Translations under genes and position numbers: made by a program
The notes under the pieces: generated by a model
Seen by the model: the letters and a program-made list of their open reading frames with translations, nothing else
Databases searched by the model: none
Told to the model about the DNA's origin: nothing
Part shown: positions 17,123-26,504 of the stretch, piece by piece
How positions within the stretch are numbered: the stretch's first letter is position 1
Layout of the letters: each line of letters opens with the position of its first letter
Assembly: GCF_020707215.1 (NCBI RefSeq)
Contig: NZ_JAJFET010000010.1
Span: 1-64,000 of the forward strand
Length of the DNA stretch: 64,000 nucleotides
Origin: Sphingomonas sp. PL-96
GTDB lineage: Bacteria; Pseudomonadota; Alphaproteobacteria; Sphingomonadales; Sphingomonadaceae
Direction: 5' to 3'

Positions 17123-17368
17123 TCAGTTGCGGGGCGGAATGTCGAACGGATCGTCCGCGCGTTCGGTCGATTCGCGCAGCAGCTCGTCGCTGCGGGTAGG
17201 GCGCTGCTGGGTGGTGGGCGTCAGCAGGTCGCCGGGCGTGGGGGTCGCGGTCGCGCCATAGGGCGGCGGCGGCAGCGCCTCGCCCTCAGCCGGCCGCAGG
17301 TCACGGCGCGCGCCGCAGCCGGCGAGCGCAAGGGCGACGGCGGCGAGCAGCAGCGGGCGACGGGTCAT
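17123..17368 (-). CDS. Small lipoprotein between argH and lysA (LptM-like)
   Basis: An 81-residue lipoprotein. The signal peptide [18 protein letters not shown] gives a lipobox with Cys18; the rest is proline-rich and disordered ([18 protein letters not shown]). Its size and its place between argH and lysA match the LptM/YifL family, which in E. coli binds the LPS translocon LptD/LptE. Sequence similarity outside the lipobox is too weak for certainty. Its start overlaps the argH stop by four bases. Confidence 0.75.
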   Translation of the reverse strand: MTRRPLLLAAVALALAGCGARRDLRPAEGEALPPPPYGATATPTPGDLLTPTTQQRPTRSDELLRESTERADDPFDIPPRN

Positions 17369-18744
17369 GCGGCTTCCCCGGCTCGGGCGGCGCGGGCCGC
17401 GGCGACGGCAGCGCGCACGCGATCCGGCGCAGTGCCGCCGAAGCTGGTGCGGCTGCGCACCGATGCGTCCACGGTTAGCACGGAGTAGACGCTGTCGGTG
17501 ATGCGCGGGTCGATCGCCTGAAGATCGGCGAGCGGCAGCGCGTCGAGCGCGACGCCGCGTTCCTCGGCGAGCTTCACGGTGCGGCCGGTGACGTGGTGCG
17601 CCTCACGGAACGGAAGGCCCGCCTCCCGCACCAGCCAGTCGGCGAGGTCGGTGGCGGTCGGAAAGCCGGCCTCCAGCGCGGCGCGCATGCGGGCGGGACG
17701 GAAGGTCGCGCTTTCGACCATGCCGGTCATCGCCGCGATCGACAGGGCGAGCAGGTCGGTCGCCTCGAACACGGGCGGCTTGTCGTCCTGCATGTCCTTG
17801 GAATAGGCGAGCGGCAGACCCTTCATGGTGACCATCAACGCGGTCATGCAGCCAAGGATGCGTCCCGAATGGCCGCGCACCAGCTCGGCGGCGTCCGGGT
17901 TGCGCTTTTGCGGCATGATCGAGGAGCCGGTCGACCAGGCGTCCGACAGGGAGACGAAGCCGAACGGCTGCGACGCCCAGAGCACGAATTCCTCGGCCAT
18001 GCGCGACAGGTGCAGCGCGGCCTGCACCGCGGCGGTGAGATATTCGATCGCAAAGTCGCGGTCGGAAACCGAGTCGAGCGAATTGTCGGTGGGTCCGTCG
18101 AAGCCGAGCGCGCGGGCAGTCGCCTCGCGGTCGATCGGAAAGCCGGTGCCGGCGAGTGCTGCGGCGCCGAGCGGGCAGCGATTGAGGCGGGCGCGGGCAT
18201 CGGCGAAGCGGCTGCGGTCGCGGGCCACCATCGCATTGTACGCCATCAGGTGATGGCCGAGCGTCACCGGCTGGGCGACCTGGAGATGGGTGAAGCCGGG
18301 CATCACCGTCTCGGCATGCTCATCGGCGCGCGCGATCAGCGCGTCCTGGAGCTGGGCCAGCGCGGCATCGACCGAGTCGATCGCGTCGCGCACCCACAGG
18401 CGGAAATCGGTCGCGACCTGGTCGTTGCGCGAGCGCGCGGTGTGCAGGCGCCCGGCCGCCGGGCCGATCGCCTCGGCCAGCCGCGCCTCGGTCTGCATGT
18501 GGATGTCCTCGAGCGCGAGGTCCTCGGCCACGCCCTCGCGCGCATAATGCTCGGCGACGCCGTCGAGGCCGGCGCGGATCGCGGCGGCGTCCTCCGCCGT
18601 CAGGATGCCCTGGGCGGCCAGCATCGCGGCATGCGCCTGCGATCCGGCGATGTCCTGCTGCCACATTCGCTTGTCGAACGGGATGGAGGCATTTATCTCC
18701 CGCATCACAGCCGAGGGACCCTCGGCGAAGCGCCCGCCCCACAT
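17365..18744 (-). CDS. argH: Argininosuccinate lyase
   Basis: A 459-residue fumarase/aspartase-superfamily enzyme that splits argininosuccinate into arginine and fumarate. It starts [20 protein letters not shown], has [14 protein letters not shown] in the middle, and the superfamily signature [12 protein letters not shown] at about residues 273-284. The ATG at 18744 is set by homology; the open frame runs far upstream only because of base composition. The TlpA-like gene starts in the opposite direction only 16 bases away. Confidence 0.95.
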   Translation of the reverse strand: MWGGRFAEGPSAVMREINASIPFDKRMWQQDIAGSQAHAAMLAAQGILTAEDAAAIRAGLDGVAEHYAREGVAEDLALEDIHMQTEARLAEAIGPAAGRLHTARSRNDQVATDFRLWVRDAIDSVDAALAQLQDALIARADEHAETVMPGFTHLQVAQPVTLGHHLMAYNAMVARDRSRFADARARLNRCPLGAAALAGTGFPIDREATARALGFDGPTDNSLDSVSDRDFAIEYLTAAVQAALHLSRMAEEFVLWASQPFGFVSLSDAWSTGSSIMPQKRNPDAAELVRGHSGRILGCMTALMVTMKGLPLAYSKDMQDDKPPVFEATDLLALSIAAMTGMVESATFRPARMRAALEAGFPTATDLADWLVREAGLPFREAHHVTGRTVKLAEERGVALDALPLADLQAIDPRITDSVYSVLTVDASVRSRTSFGGTAPDRVRAAVAAARAARAGEAA

Positions 18745-18760
18745 CGAATTGGAGCCTGCC

Positions 18761-19345
18761 TTGCGCTCGGTAATCGCGCTTCTCCTTGCCACAACGCTGC
18801 TGCTAACCGGGGCTTGCGATAGGCGACCCGACCCGGCCCGGCAAGACGAAGCGGGCACGGTTCCCGACGTCTCTGCGGGCGCGGACTCCGGGGTGCCTGC
18901 GAAGGCGGGCAAAGTCGACCGCAGCCACAAGGGGGAGGCGGCGCCGGACGTCACCTTCGCGGGGCCGGACGGCAAGCCCACGAGCCTGGCGTCGTTCCGC
19001 GGCAAGCCGGTGCTGGTGAACCTGTGGGCGACCTGGTGCGCGCCGTGCATCCAGGAGATGCCGACGCTCGACGCGCTGGCGGGTGAGGGGAAGCTCAAGG
19101 TGGTGGCGGTGAGCCAGGACCTGGAGGACGGCAAGGCGGCGGCGCCGTTCCTGGCCAAGCATGGCTGGAAGAACCTCGCGGCCTACTCCGACCCCAAGCT
19201 GGGCCTCTCGACGGGGCTCAACGCGAACCTGCCGACGACGATCCTGTACGATGCCGCGGGCAAGGAGCTGTGGCGGGTGCAGGGGGCGATGGAGTGGACG
19301 GGCGCCGACGCGCGGGCGCTGCTGGGGGAAGCAGCGGCGGGCTGA
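18761..19345 (+). CDS. TlpA/ResA-like thioredoxin lipoprotein
   Basis: A 194-residue protein starting at TTG 18761 after GGAGC. It opens with a lipoprotein signal whose lipobox LTGAC gives Cys19, then a linker and a TlpA-type thioredoxin domain with WATWCAPC (cysteines 93 and 96) and the cis-proline region LPTTILYD. It should act as a membrane-tethered thiol reductase in the periplasm, as for cytochrome c maturation. An ATG start is not available near the leader. Its promoter must lie within argH. Confidence 0.88.
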   Translation: MRSVIALLLATTLLLTGACDRRPDPARQDEAGTVPDVSAGADSGVPAKAGKVDRSHKGEAAPDVTFAGPDGKPTSLASFRGKPVLVNLWATWCAPCIQEMPTLDALAGEGKLKVVAVSQDLEDGKAAAPFLAKHGWKNLAAYSDPKLGLSTGLNANLPTTILYDAAGKELWRVQGAMEWTGADARALLGEAAAG

Positions 19346-19467
19346 GCGGCGGCCGAAGTCCCCTGCGGCAGCATCCGGGCGCTGGGGACTTTGTGCCCTT
19401 ACCAGCGCCCGTGTCCCCGCGCAGGCGGGGACCCAGGGCCAGCAGAGCAACGGCGGCTAGCGTCCGG

Positions 19468-19497
19468 AACCCTGGGCTCCTGCCTGCGCAGGAGCAC
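19468..19497 (-). repeat. 30-base dispersed palindromic repeat, copy 1
   Basis: These 30 bases are the exact reverse complement of 47310-47339. The core CTCCTGCCTGCGCAGGAG is itself a near-perfect hairpin. Both copies are intergenic. Confidence 0.85.
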
Positions 19498-19643
19498 GGG
19501 AGTGCGACCGGCATGCTGCCGTTCCTGGTTTCCGCGTCATCCTAGGGAAGCCCGGCTCCATTGCGGCTCCGGCTCGGGTCTCAGGCAGCGGGCGCCTGAC
19601 CCCGACGTTCATCCGGCTGGAGCGAACATCCTCCCATCCATCC

Positions 19644-19742
19644 GTACCCCGGCGAAAGCCGCGGTCCAGTGAGGAGGCGGTTGTGAAGGTGCGCTCCGCT
19701 ACGACAACCATCGTAGCTGGACCCCGGCCTTCGCCGGGGTAC
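19644..19742. repeat. Inverted repeat with 26-base arms
   Basis: Arms at 19644-19669 and 19717-19742 match in 24 of 26 positions as reverse complements, separated by 47 bases. The right arm contains CCCCGGC-cttc-GCCGGGG, a perfect hairpin. It resembles REP-type elements; no transposase is near. Confidence 0.75.
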
Positions 19743-19781
19743 GGCGGTGCGATGGTGCCGTGGCTCGAATGAGCGACCGGG

Positions 19782-19805
19782 CCGGCCCTGGCAAGCCAGG
19801 GCCGG
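19782..19805 (-). terminator. Hairpin downstream of gltB
   Basis: A perfect 11-base stem, CCGGCCCTGGC and GCCAGGGCCGG with AA between, ends six bases after the gltB stop. There is no T-run, so termination is inferred from position. Confidence 0.55.
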
Positions 19806-19811
19806 AGATCC

Positions 19812-22800
19812 TTACTCCGCCGCCACCATTGCCGCTTCCGCTGCCTCGGCCGGACTGTCCGACAGCGGCTGGGACAGGCGGGTGAGCATTTCCTTGGGCA
19901 CCACCTGCCAGAAGCGACTGCGGGTGCGGGTCCAGTCCTCCAGGATCTCGCCCGACCAGCGGCTGTCGGTGGCGCGGTGGTGCTGTTCGACCAGGTCGCG
20001 CAGCACGCCCTCCCAATGCGCGGAGTCGAGGCGCTGCCAGACGATGCTTTCCGGGTTGGCGTGGCGGGGGAAGCGATCGTCGGCGTCGTAGACGAACGCC
20101 ATGCCGCCGGTCATGCCCGCGCCGAAGTTGGTGCCGGTGTCGCCCAGCACCACCGCGACGCCGCCGGTCATGTACTCGCAGCCGTTGGCGCCGCAGCCCT
20201 CGACCACCACGGTGGCACCCGAGTTGCGGACCGCGAAGCGCTCGCCCGCCTGGCCGGCGGCGAACAGCCGGCCCGAGGTCGCGCCATAGAGCACGGTGTT
20301 GCCGAGGATCGTGTTCTGGTGGCTGACGAGCTTGGAACTCACCATCGGGCGCACGACGATGACGCCGCCCGACAGCCCCTTGCCGACATAGTCGTTGGCG
20401 TCGCCGAACACTTCGAGCGTGATGCCCTTGCACAGGAAGGCGCCGAGCGACTGGCCGGCGGTGCCGCGCAGGCGGATGGTCACGTGGCCGTCGGATAGCT
20501 TGGACATGCCGAAGGTGCGAGTGATCTCGCTGGAGAGCCGCGTGCCGACCGCCCGGTGCGTGTTGCGCACCGAATAGGTCAGCTGCATCTTTTCGCCACG
20601 CGAGAAGACGGCGGCTGCGTCCTTGATCATCTGCGCATCGAGGCTGTCGGGCACCTCGTTGCGGAAGGTGCTCAGCGAGAAGCGGCGTTCCGCGTCGGTC
20701 GCGTCGACCTTGGCGAGGACGGGGTTCAGGTCCAGGTCGTCGAGATGCTCGGCACCGCGGCTGACCTGGCGGAGCAGCTCGGTGCGGCCGATCACTTCGT
20801 CGAGGCTGGAGACGCCGAGGCGGGCCAGGATCTCGCGCACTTCCTCGGCGATGAAGGTCATCAGGTTGATGACCTTTTCGGGCGAGCCGGTGAACTTGGC
20901 GCGCAGCTTCTCGTCCTGGACGCACACGCCGACCGGGCAGGTGTTCGAATGGCACTGGCGCACCATGATGCAGCCCATTGCCACCAGGGAGAGCGTGCCG
21001 ATGCCGAACTCCTCGGCGCCCAGGATCGCGGCGATGACGATGTCACGCCCAGTCTTGAGGCCGCCGTCGGTGCGCAGCGTCACGCGGCCGCGCAGGCCGT
21101 TGAGGGTGAGCGTCTGGTTGACCTCCGACAGGCCCATTTCCCATGGGGTGCCGGCGTATTTGATCGAAGTCTGTGGGCTCGCGCCGGTGCCGCCGACATG
21201 ACCGGAGACCAGGATGACGTCGGCATGCGCCTTTGCGACGCCGGCCGCGACCGTGCCGATGCCCGCCGAGGAGACGAGCTTCACGCAGACGCGCGCGCGC
21301 GGGTTGATCTGCTTGCAGTCGTAGATGAGCTGCGCGAGATCCTCGATCGAATAGATGTCGTGGTGCGGCGGCGGCGAGATCAGCGTGACGCCCGGCGTCG
21401 CGTGGCGCAGCTTGGCGATGAACTCGGTCACCTTGAAGCCGGGCAGCTGGCCGCCCTCGCCGGGCTTGGCGCCTTGGGCCACCTTGATCTCGATCTCGTC
21501 GCAGGCGTTGAGATATTCGGCCGTCACGCCGAAGCGGCCGGACGCGATCTGCTTGATCGTCGAGTTGGCGTTGTCGCCGTTCTCGTACGGCTGATAGCGC
21601 GCCTTGTCCTCGCCGCCCTCGCCCGACACGGCCTTGGCGCCGATGCGGTTCATCGCGATCGCCAGCGTCTCGTGCGCCTCGGGCGACAGCGCGCCCAGCG
21701 ACATGCCCGGCGTGACGAAGCGCTTGCGGATCTCGGTGATCGCCTCGACCTTTTCGATCGCGATCCCCTCGTCGGGATAGTTGAACTCGAGCAGGTCGCG
21801 CAGATAGACCGGCGGCAGGTCGCGCACCCCGCGCGAGAACTGCATGTAGGTCGAGAAGCTGTCGCGGGCGACCGCCGACTGCAGCAGGTGCATCAGCTGC
21901 GCCGAATAGGCGTGGGTCTCGCCGCCGTCGCGCTGGCGGTAGAAGCCGCCGATCGGGAGCGTGGCGACCCCGCGGTCGAACGCCGCCTGGTGCTTGAGCA
22001 TCGCGCTGTAGTGGAGCGAGTGATAGCCCTCACCCGAGATCTTCGCCGGCATGCCCGGGAAGAGGTCGTTGACCAGCGCGCGGGACAGGCCGACCGCCTC
22101 GAAGTTGTAGCCGCCGCGATAGCTGGAGATGACGGCGATGCCCATCTTCGACAGGATCTTGAGCAGGCCCTCATTCACCGCATGGCGATGCTGGTCGAGG
22201 CACTGGTCGAAGCGCATGTCGCCGAACAAGCCGCGGGCGTGGCGATCGGCGATCGCGGCCTCGGCCAGATAGGCGTTCACCGTGGTCGCGCCGACGCCGA
22301 CGAGCACCGCGTAATAATGCGTGTCGAGGCATTCGGCGGTGCGGACGTTGACCGACGCATAGGAGCGCAGGCCCCGACGCACGAGGTGGGTGTGGACGGC
22401 AGCGGCCGCGAGCACGCCCGGGATCGCGACGCGATCGGGCCCGACATTCTCGTCGGTCAGGAACAGCTCGCTGCGACCTTCGCGCACCGCCTGCTCGGCT
22501 TCCTGGCGGATGCGCTGGATGGCGGCGCGCAGCACCTCATGGTCGTCCGACACCTCGAAGGTGCAGTCGATCTCTGCCGCCTGAGCGCCGAAATAGACCT
22601 TGAGCCGCAGCCATTCCTCGCTGGTGAGCGCCGGGCTGTCGAGCACCAGCACCTTGCTGGCGCGCTCTTGCGTGTCGAGGATGTTGGCGAGGTTGCCGAA
22701 GCGGGTGCGCAGCGACATCACCTGCCGCTCCCGCAAGGGGTCGATCGGCGGGTTGGTCACCTGGCTGAAGTTCTGGCGGAAGAACTGGCTGACCAGGCGC

Positions 22801-24353
22801 GGCTTGTCGGAGATGACGGCAAGCGGCGTGTCGTCGCCCATCGAGCCGATCGCTTCCTTGCCGCCCTCTACCATCGGGCTCAGGATCAGCTCCATGTCCT
22901 CGAGCGTCTGGCCGGCGGCGACTTGACGGCGGGCAAGCTCGGCGCGGGTGTAACGCGGCAGCTGCTCGCCCGCGACCGGCGCGAGATCGTCGATCGTCAC
23001 GAAGTTCTGGATCATGGCCGGGTAGTCGGCCTCGGCCGCGAGCTGATCCTTGATCGTGCGATCGTCGAACACCCGGCCTTCGTGCAGGTCGACGGCGATC
23101 ATCTCGCCCGGCCCAAGGCGCCCCTTGGCCAGCACGCTTGCCTCCGGCACCACGACCATGCCGGCCTCGGAGCCGACGATCAGCAGGCCGTCGTTGGTCT
23201 GGGTGTAGCGCAACGGGCGCAGCGCATTGCGATCCATGCCGGCGACCGCCCAGCGGCCGTCGGTCATCGCCAGCGCCGCCGGCCCGTCCCACGGCTCCAT
23301 CACCGAGGCGAGATATTCGTACATCGCCAGGTGCCCGGCGGGCAGGTCCTCATTCTCCTGCCACGCCTCGGGCACCAGCATCAGCTTGGCGGTGGGCGCG
23401 TCGCGGCCGGAGCGGCAGATCGCCTCGAACACGGCGTCGAGCGCGGCGGTGTCGGACGCGCCGGCCGGGATCACCGGCTTGATGTCCTCAGACCGTTCGC
23501 CGAACGCCAGGCTCGCCATCTTGATCTCGTGGCTGAGCATCCAGTTCTTGTTGCCGCGGATCGTATTCACCTCACCATTGTGGGCGAGGCAGCGGAACGG
23601 CTGGGCCAGCCACCATTGCGGGAAGGTGTTGGTGGAATAGCGCTGGTGGAAGATCGCGACGCGGCTTTCGAACCGGTCGTCCTTCAGGTCCGGGTAGAAG
23701 TCCGAGAGGGACTCGGCGAGGAACAGCCCCTTGTAGATGATCGACCGGCACGACAGCGAGCAGATGTAGAAGCCGCTGATCTGCGCTGCGATCACGCGCT
23801 TCTCGATCCGGCGGCGGACGAGGTAGAGGTTCTTCTCGAACTCGGCCGCGTCGACCGTGTCGGGCATCGGCCCGGCGATCATGATCTGCTCGATCTCCGG
23901 GCGCGTCGCCTGCGCCTTCAGCCCGATCACCGAAACGTCGACCGGCACCTGGCGCCAGCCATAGATGGTGTAGCCGGCGGCGATGATCTCGCTCTCGACG
24001 ATGGTGCGGCAGGTCTCCTGCGCGCCCAGGTCGGTGCGCGGTAGGAAGATCATGCCGACAGCCAGCCGGTTCGGGCGCATGCGGTGGCCGGAGACCGCCA
24101 CCGCATCCTCGAAGAAGCGGGTGGGGAGATCGACGTGGAGCCCGGCGCCGTCACCGGTCTTGCCATCGGCATCGACCGCGCCGCGGTGCCAGACCGCGCG
24201 CAGGGCGTCGATCGCCGACTGGACGACTCGGCGCGAACTGGTGCCGTCGGTCGCGGCGACCAGGCCGACGCCGCACGCGTCGCTCTCGAACTCGGGGCGG
24301 TACATGCCTTCGCGAGCGAGGCGGAGGCGTTCGGATTCCAACGTGGGCATCAC
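19812..24353 (-). CDS. gltB: Glutamate synthase (NADPH) large subunit
   Basis: A 1513-residue enzyme of normal length. With GltD it makes two glutamates from glutamine and 2-oxoglutarate, the main route of ammonium assimilation at low nitrogen. A short propeptide precedes Cys27 (SDACGVGLVA), the nucleophile of the class II amidotransferase domain. The central and FMN-binding synthase domains follow (GEGGEDKARYQPY, GAKPGEGGQLPGFK, SGHVGGTGASPQTSIKYAG), with the 3Fe-4S cysteines in CHSNTCPVGVC at about 1127-1140, and a C-terminal GXGXG domain. It is last in the gltD-DUF2059-gltB operon. Confidence 0.97.
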   Translation of the reverse strand: MMPTLESERLRLAREGMYRPEFESDACGVGLVAATDGTSSRRVVQSAIDALRAVWHRGAVDADGKTGDGAGLHVDLPTRFFEDAVAVSGHRMRPNRLAVGMIFLPRTDLGAQETCRTIVESEIIAAGYTIYGWRQVPVDVSVIGLKAQATRPEIEQIMIAGPMPDTVDAAEFEKNLYLVRRRIEKRVIAAQISGFYICSLSCRSIIYKGLFLAESLSDFYPDLKDDRFESRVAIFHQRYSTNTFPQWWLAQPFRCLAHNGEVNTIRGNKNWMLSHEIKMASLAFGERSEDIKPVIPAGASDTAALDAVFEAICRSGRDAPTAKLMLVPEAWQENEDLPAGHLAMYEYLASVMEPWDGPAALAMTDGRWAVAGMDRNALRPLRYTQTNDGLLIVGSEAGMVVVPEASVLAKGRLGPGEMIAVDLHEGRVFDDRTIKDQLAAEADYPAMIQNFVTIDDLAPVAGEQLPRYTRAELARRQVAAGQTLEDMELILSPMVEGGKEAIGSMGDDTPLAVISDKPRLVSQFFRQNFSQVTNPPIDPLRERQVMSLRTRFGNLANILDTQERASKVLVLDSPALTSEEWLRLKVYFGAQAAEIDCTFEVSDDHEVLRAAIQRIRQEAEQAVREGRSELFLTDENVGPDRVAIPGVLAAAAVHTHLVRRGLRSYASVNVRTAECLDTHYYAVLVGVGATTVNAYLAEAAIADRHARGLFGDMRFDQCLDQHRHAVNEGLLKILSKMGIAVISSYRGGYNFEAVGLSRALVNDLFPGMPAKISGEGYHSLHYSAMLKHQAAFDRGVATLPIGGFYRQRDGGETHAYSAQLMHLLQSAVARDSFSTYMQFSRGVRDLPPVYLRDLLEFNYPDEGIAIEKVEAITEIRKRFVTPGMSLGALSPEAHETLAIAMNRIGAKAVSGEGGEDKARYQPYENGDNANSTIKQIASGRFGVTAEYLNACDEIEIKVAQGAKPGEGGQLPGFKVTEFIAKLRHATPGVTLISPPPHHDIYSIEDLAQLIYDCKQINPRARVCVKLVSSAGIGTVAAGVAKAHADVILVSGHVGGTGASPQTSIKYAGTPWEMGLSEVNQTLTLNGLRGRVTLRTDGGLKTGRDIVIAAILGAEEFGIGTLSLVAMGCIMVRQCHSNTCPVGVCVQDEKLRAKFTGSPEKVINLMTFIAEEVREILARLGVSSLDEVIGRTELLRQVSRGAEHLDDLDLNPVLAKVDATDAERRFSLSTFRNEVPDSLDAQMIKDAAAVFSRGEKMQLTYSVRNTHRAVGTRLSSEITRTFGMSKLSDGHVTIRLRGTAGQSLGAFLCKGITLEVFGDANDYVGKGLSGGVIVVRPMVSSKLVSHQNTILGNTVLYGATSGRLFAAGQAGERFAVRNSGATVVVEGCGANGCEYMTGGVAVVLGDTGTNFGAGMTGGMAFVYDADDRFPRHANPESIVWQRLDSAHWEGVLRDLVEQHHRATDSRWSGEILEDWTRTRSRFWQVVPKEMLTRLSQPLSDSPAEAAEAAMVAAE

Positions 24354-24982
24354 TTGGCGCTTTCGTAGTCGGGCTTCGGGGGCAGGTGGGCGGTCGCGGC
24401 TTCCACCTTCGCAATGATTCCGGGCATCGCCTTTGCCAGCAGCGGCGCGGACCTGGACATTTCCAGCATCACGTCCGGGTCAGCGAACAGCGACAGGAAA
24501 TTCTCGGCCATCACCGTGCCCGAAGGAGTGGCGAAAAAGGCGTTGATGTCGGCCAGCTGGGCGACCGTGAAGCGGCGGGCAAAGGCGCGGGCGAGGCCGG
24601 CGCGCAGCTCCGGTTCGAGTTGTGTGAGGATGGGCGTGAGTTCCTCGCCCATCACCCGCACCATAATGTCGAGCCGTTCGTCGAAGTCCGGATCCTTGGC
24701 GCGCAGCGCGTCGAGCGGGCTGCCTGCGCCGCTCCCGCCGAGATCGGCTGCCGACAGCCCCTTCATGCCGGCGAGCGATGCCTCCAGCATGCGCGGCCAC
24801 TGGTCGCGCGTCATCCTGGCATAGATGCCCTGCGGGACGAGCAGCGCGATCGTTCGCTGGGCCGCGGCAAGACGTGCGGGGTCAACGGGGCCCAGGGTTA
24901 TCGCCGGGGTGGCGGGCTTGGTCTGCGCGCTCGCGACAGGCGCGGCAAGAAGCGCACTTGCCAGGAAGAGCGCGCGGATCAT
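24350..24982 (-). CDS. Exported DUF2059 protein inside the glutamate synthase operon
   Basis: A 210-residue protein with a clear signal peptide (MIRALFLASALLAAPVASAQ). The rest is helical and includes LTPILTQLEPELRAGLARAF, FTVAQLADINAFFATPSG and MPGIIAKVEA, typical of DUF2059. The family has no settled function; it is found in the periplasm. The gene overlaps gltD by four bases upstream and gltB by four bases downstream, so it is translated with both subunits. Why an exported protein should be tied to a cytoplasmic enzyme is unclear. Confidence 0.85.
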   Translation of the reverse strand: MIRALFLASALLAAPVASAQTKPATPAITLGPVDPARLAAAQRTIALLVPQGIYARMTRDQWPRMLEASLAGMKGLSAADLGGSGAGSPLDALRAKDPDFDERLDIMVRVMGEELTPILTQLEPELRAGLARAFARRFTVAQLADINAFFATPSGTVMAENFLSLFADPDVMLEMSRSAPLLAKAMPGIIAKVEAATAHLPPKPDYESAK

Positions 24983-26460
24983 GCCGCGACCTTCGTGGCT
25001 TCGCGCTCCGGCACCGGAGCGGCGCCCGCCTTTGCGGCCTTGGCCTTTTCGCGCAGGTAGCGGTGCATGTGTTCGGACACGTCGCGGCCGTCGCGGATCG
25101 CCCAGACGACCAGCGAGGCGCCGCGCACGATGTCGCCGGCGGCGAACACGCCGTCGAGGCTGGTCATCATCGACTTGCCGTCAACGCGCAGCGTGCCCCA
25201 GCGGGTGACGCCGAGATCCGGGCTGCCGAACAGGGTGGGGAGATCCTCCGCATCGAAGCCCAGCGCCTTGATGACGAGATCGGCCTCCAGCACGAACTCG
25301 CTGCCCGGATCGACCTCGGGCGCGCGGCGGCCGGTGGCGTCGGCGGCGCCCAGGCGCATGCCGCTGGCGCGGACGGCCGTGACCTTACCCTCGCCCTCGA
25401 ACGAAGCGGGGGCGGAGAGCCAGACGAACTCGGCGCCTTCCTCCTCGGCATTGGCGACCTCGCGCTGCGAGCCCGGCATGTTGGCGCGGTCGCGGCGATA
25501 GAGGCACTTCACCGAGGTCGCGCCCTGGCGGATGGCGGTGCGCACGCAATCCATCGCGGTGTCGCCGCCGCCGATCACGACGACCTTCTTGCCCTCCGCA
25601 TTGAGCGCGCCGCCGTCGAAGGCAGGCACCGCATCGCCGAAGCTCTTGCGGTTGGAGGCGGTGAGATAGTCGAGCGCGTCGACCACGCCGTCGGTGGCCA
25701 CACCCGGCGCCTTGATGGCGCGCGGCTTGTAGACGCCGGTTGCGACCAGCAGCGCGTCATGGCGCTGGCGCAGTTGCTCCATGGTCGCGTCGCGGCCGAG
25801 GTCGAAGCCTTCGTGGAAGATGATGCCGCCGTCCTTCAGCCGCTGCACCCGGCGGGTGACGACGTGCTTCTCGAGCTTGAAGCCCGGGATGCCATAGGTG
25901 AGCAGGCCGCCGGCGCGATCGTGCCGGTCATAGACATGAACCTCATAGCCCGCGGTGCGCAGCCAGTCGGCGGCCGAAAGCCCCGCAGGGCCGGCGCCGA
26001 TGATGCCGACGGACTGGCCGCGTTCCGGGCCGACCGCGACCGGCTCGACCCAACCTTCGTCCCAGGCCTTGTCGGTGATGAACTTCTCCACCGAGCCGAT
26101 GGTGACGGCGCCGTGGCCGGAGAATTCGATGACGCAATTGCCCTCGCACAGCCGGTCCTGCGGGCAGATGCGGCCGCAGATCTCGGGCATGGTCGAGGTG
26201 GCGTTGGACAGCTCATACGCCTCGCGCAGCCGCCCCTCCGCCGTCAGGCGCAGCCAGTCGGGGATGTGGTTGTGGAGCGGGCAGTGCACCGAGCAATAGG
26301 GCACGCCACACTGCGAGCAGCGTCCGGCCTGGTCCTCCGCGGTTGGCGTCGCATAGCGATCCGCGATCTCGCGAAAATCCTCCGCACGCAGCTCCGGCTC
26401 CCGCTTGGCCGGATAGGCCTGGGGGCGCGCAACGAACTTGAGCATCTGGTCAGCAGCCAT
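24979..26460 (-). CDS. gltD: Glutamate synthase (NADPH) small subunit
   Basis: A 493-residue flavoprotein that passes electrons from NADPH to GltB. N-terminal iron-sulfur cysteines lie in CSQCGVPYCSVHCP (about 48-60) and CGRICPQDRLCEGNC. The FAD site GIIGAGPAGLSAADW is near residue 151, the NADPH site VVVIGGGDTAMDC near 296, and the second FAD segment GVFAAGDIVRGAS lies near the C-terminus. It is first in the operon, with a strong ribosome site (GGAGGAAG) that is partly inside a hairpin. Confidence 0.97.
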   Translation of the reverse strand: MAADQMLKFVARPQAYPAKREPELRAEDFREIADRYATPTAEDQAGRCSQCGVPYCSVHCPLHNHIPDWLRLTAEGRLREAYELSNATSTMPEICGRICPQDRLCEGNCVIEFSGHGAVTIGSVEKFITDKAWDEGWVEPVAVGPERGQSVGIIGAGPAGLSAADWLRTAGYEVHVYDRHDRAGGLLTYGIPGFKLEKHVVTRRVQRLKDGGIIFHEGFDLGRDATMEQLRQRHDALLVATGVYKPRAIKAPGVATDGVVDALDYLTASNRKSFGDAVPAFDGGALNAEGKKVVVIGGGDTAMDCVRTAIRQGATSVKCLYRRDRANMPGSQREVANAEEEGAEFVWLSAPASFEGEGKVTAVRASGMRLGAADATGRRAPEVDPGSEFVLEADLVIKALGFDAEDLPTLFGSPDLGVTRWGTLRVDGKSMMTSLDGVFAAGDIVRGASLVVWAIRDGRDVSEHMHRYLREKAKAAKAGAAPVPEREATKVAA

Positions 26461-26467
26461 GACTTCC

Positions 26468-26495
26468 TCCGGCCTGTGCGAAAAGCACAGCCGGA
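26468..26495 (-). promoter_or_regulatory. Leader hairpin covering part of the gltD ribosome site
   Basis: Near-perfect stem with one bulged C: TCCGGC-C-TGTGC at 26468-26479 pairs with GCACA-GCCGGA at 26485-26495, loop of five. On the minus strand the stem ends in the GGA that begins the Shine-Dalgarno GGAGGAAG, so folding could limit translation of gltD. Control is inferred, not shown. Confidence 0.5.
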
Positions 26496-26504
26496 AGGCT
26501 AAGT

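Larger units (their letters stand above)
19346..19811. other. Gene-free region rich in palindromes
   Basis: 466 bases with no coding sequence I can support. After the TlpA gene two alternative hairpins compete: AGTCCCC/GGGGACT at 19356-19389 and GGGCGCTGG/CCAGCGCCC at 19376-19409. It also holds a 30-base element repeated exactly at 47 kb and a long inverted repeat, annotated separately, and ends in the gltB hairpin. Confidence 0.7.

Noticed and set aside
20556-24044. A 1162-residue open frame antisense to gltB
   Set aside because: It runs opposite a full, well-conserved gltB and has low-complexity composition typical of GC-rich shadow frames; no motif or signal is visible.
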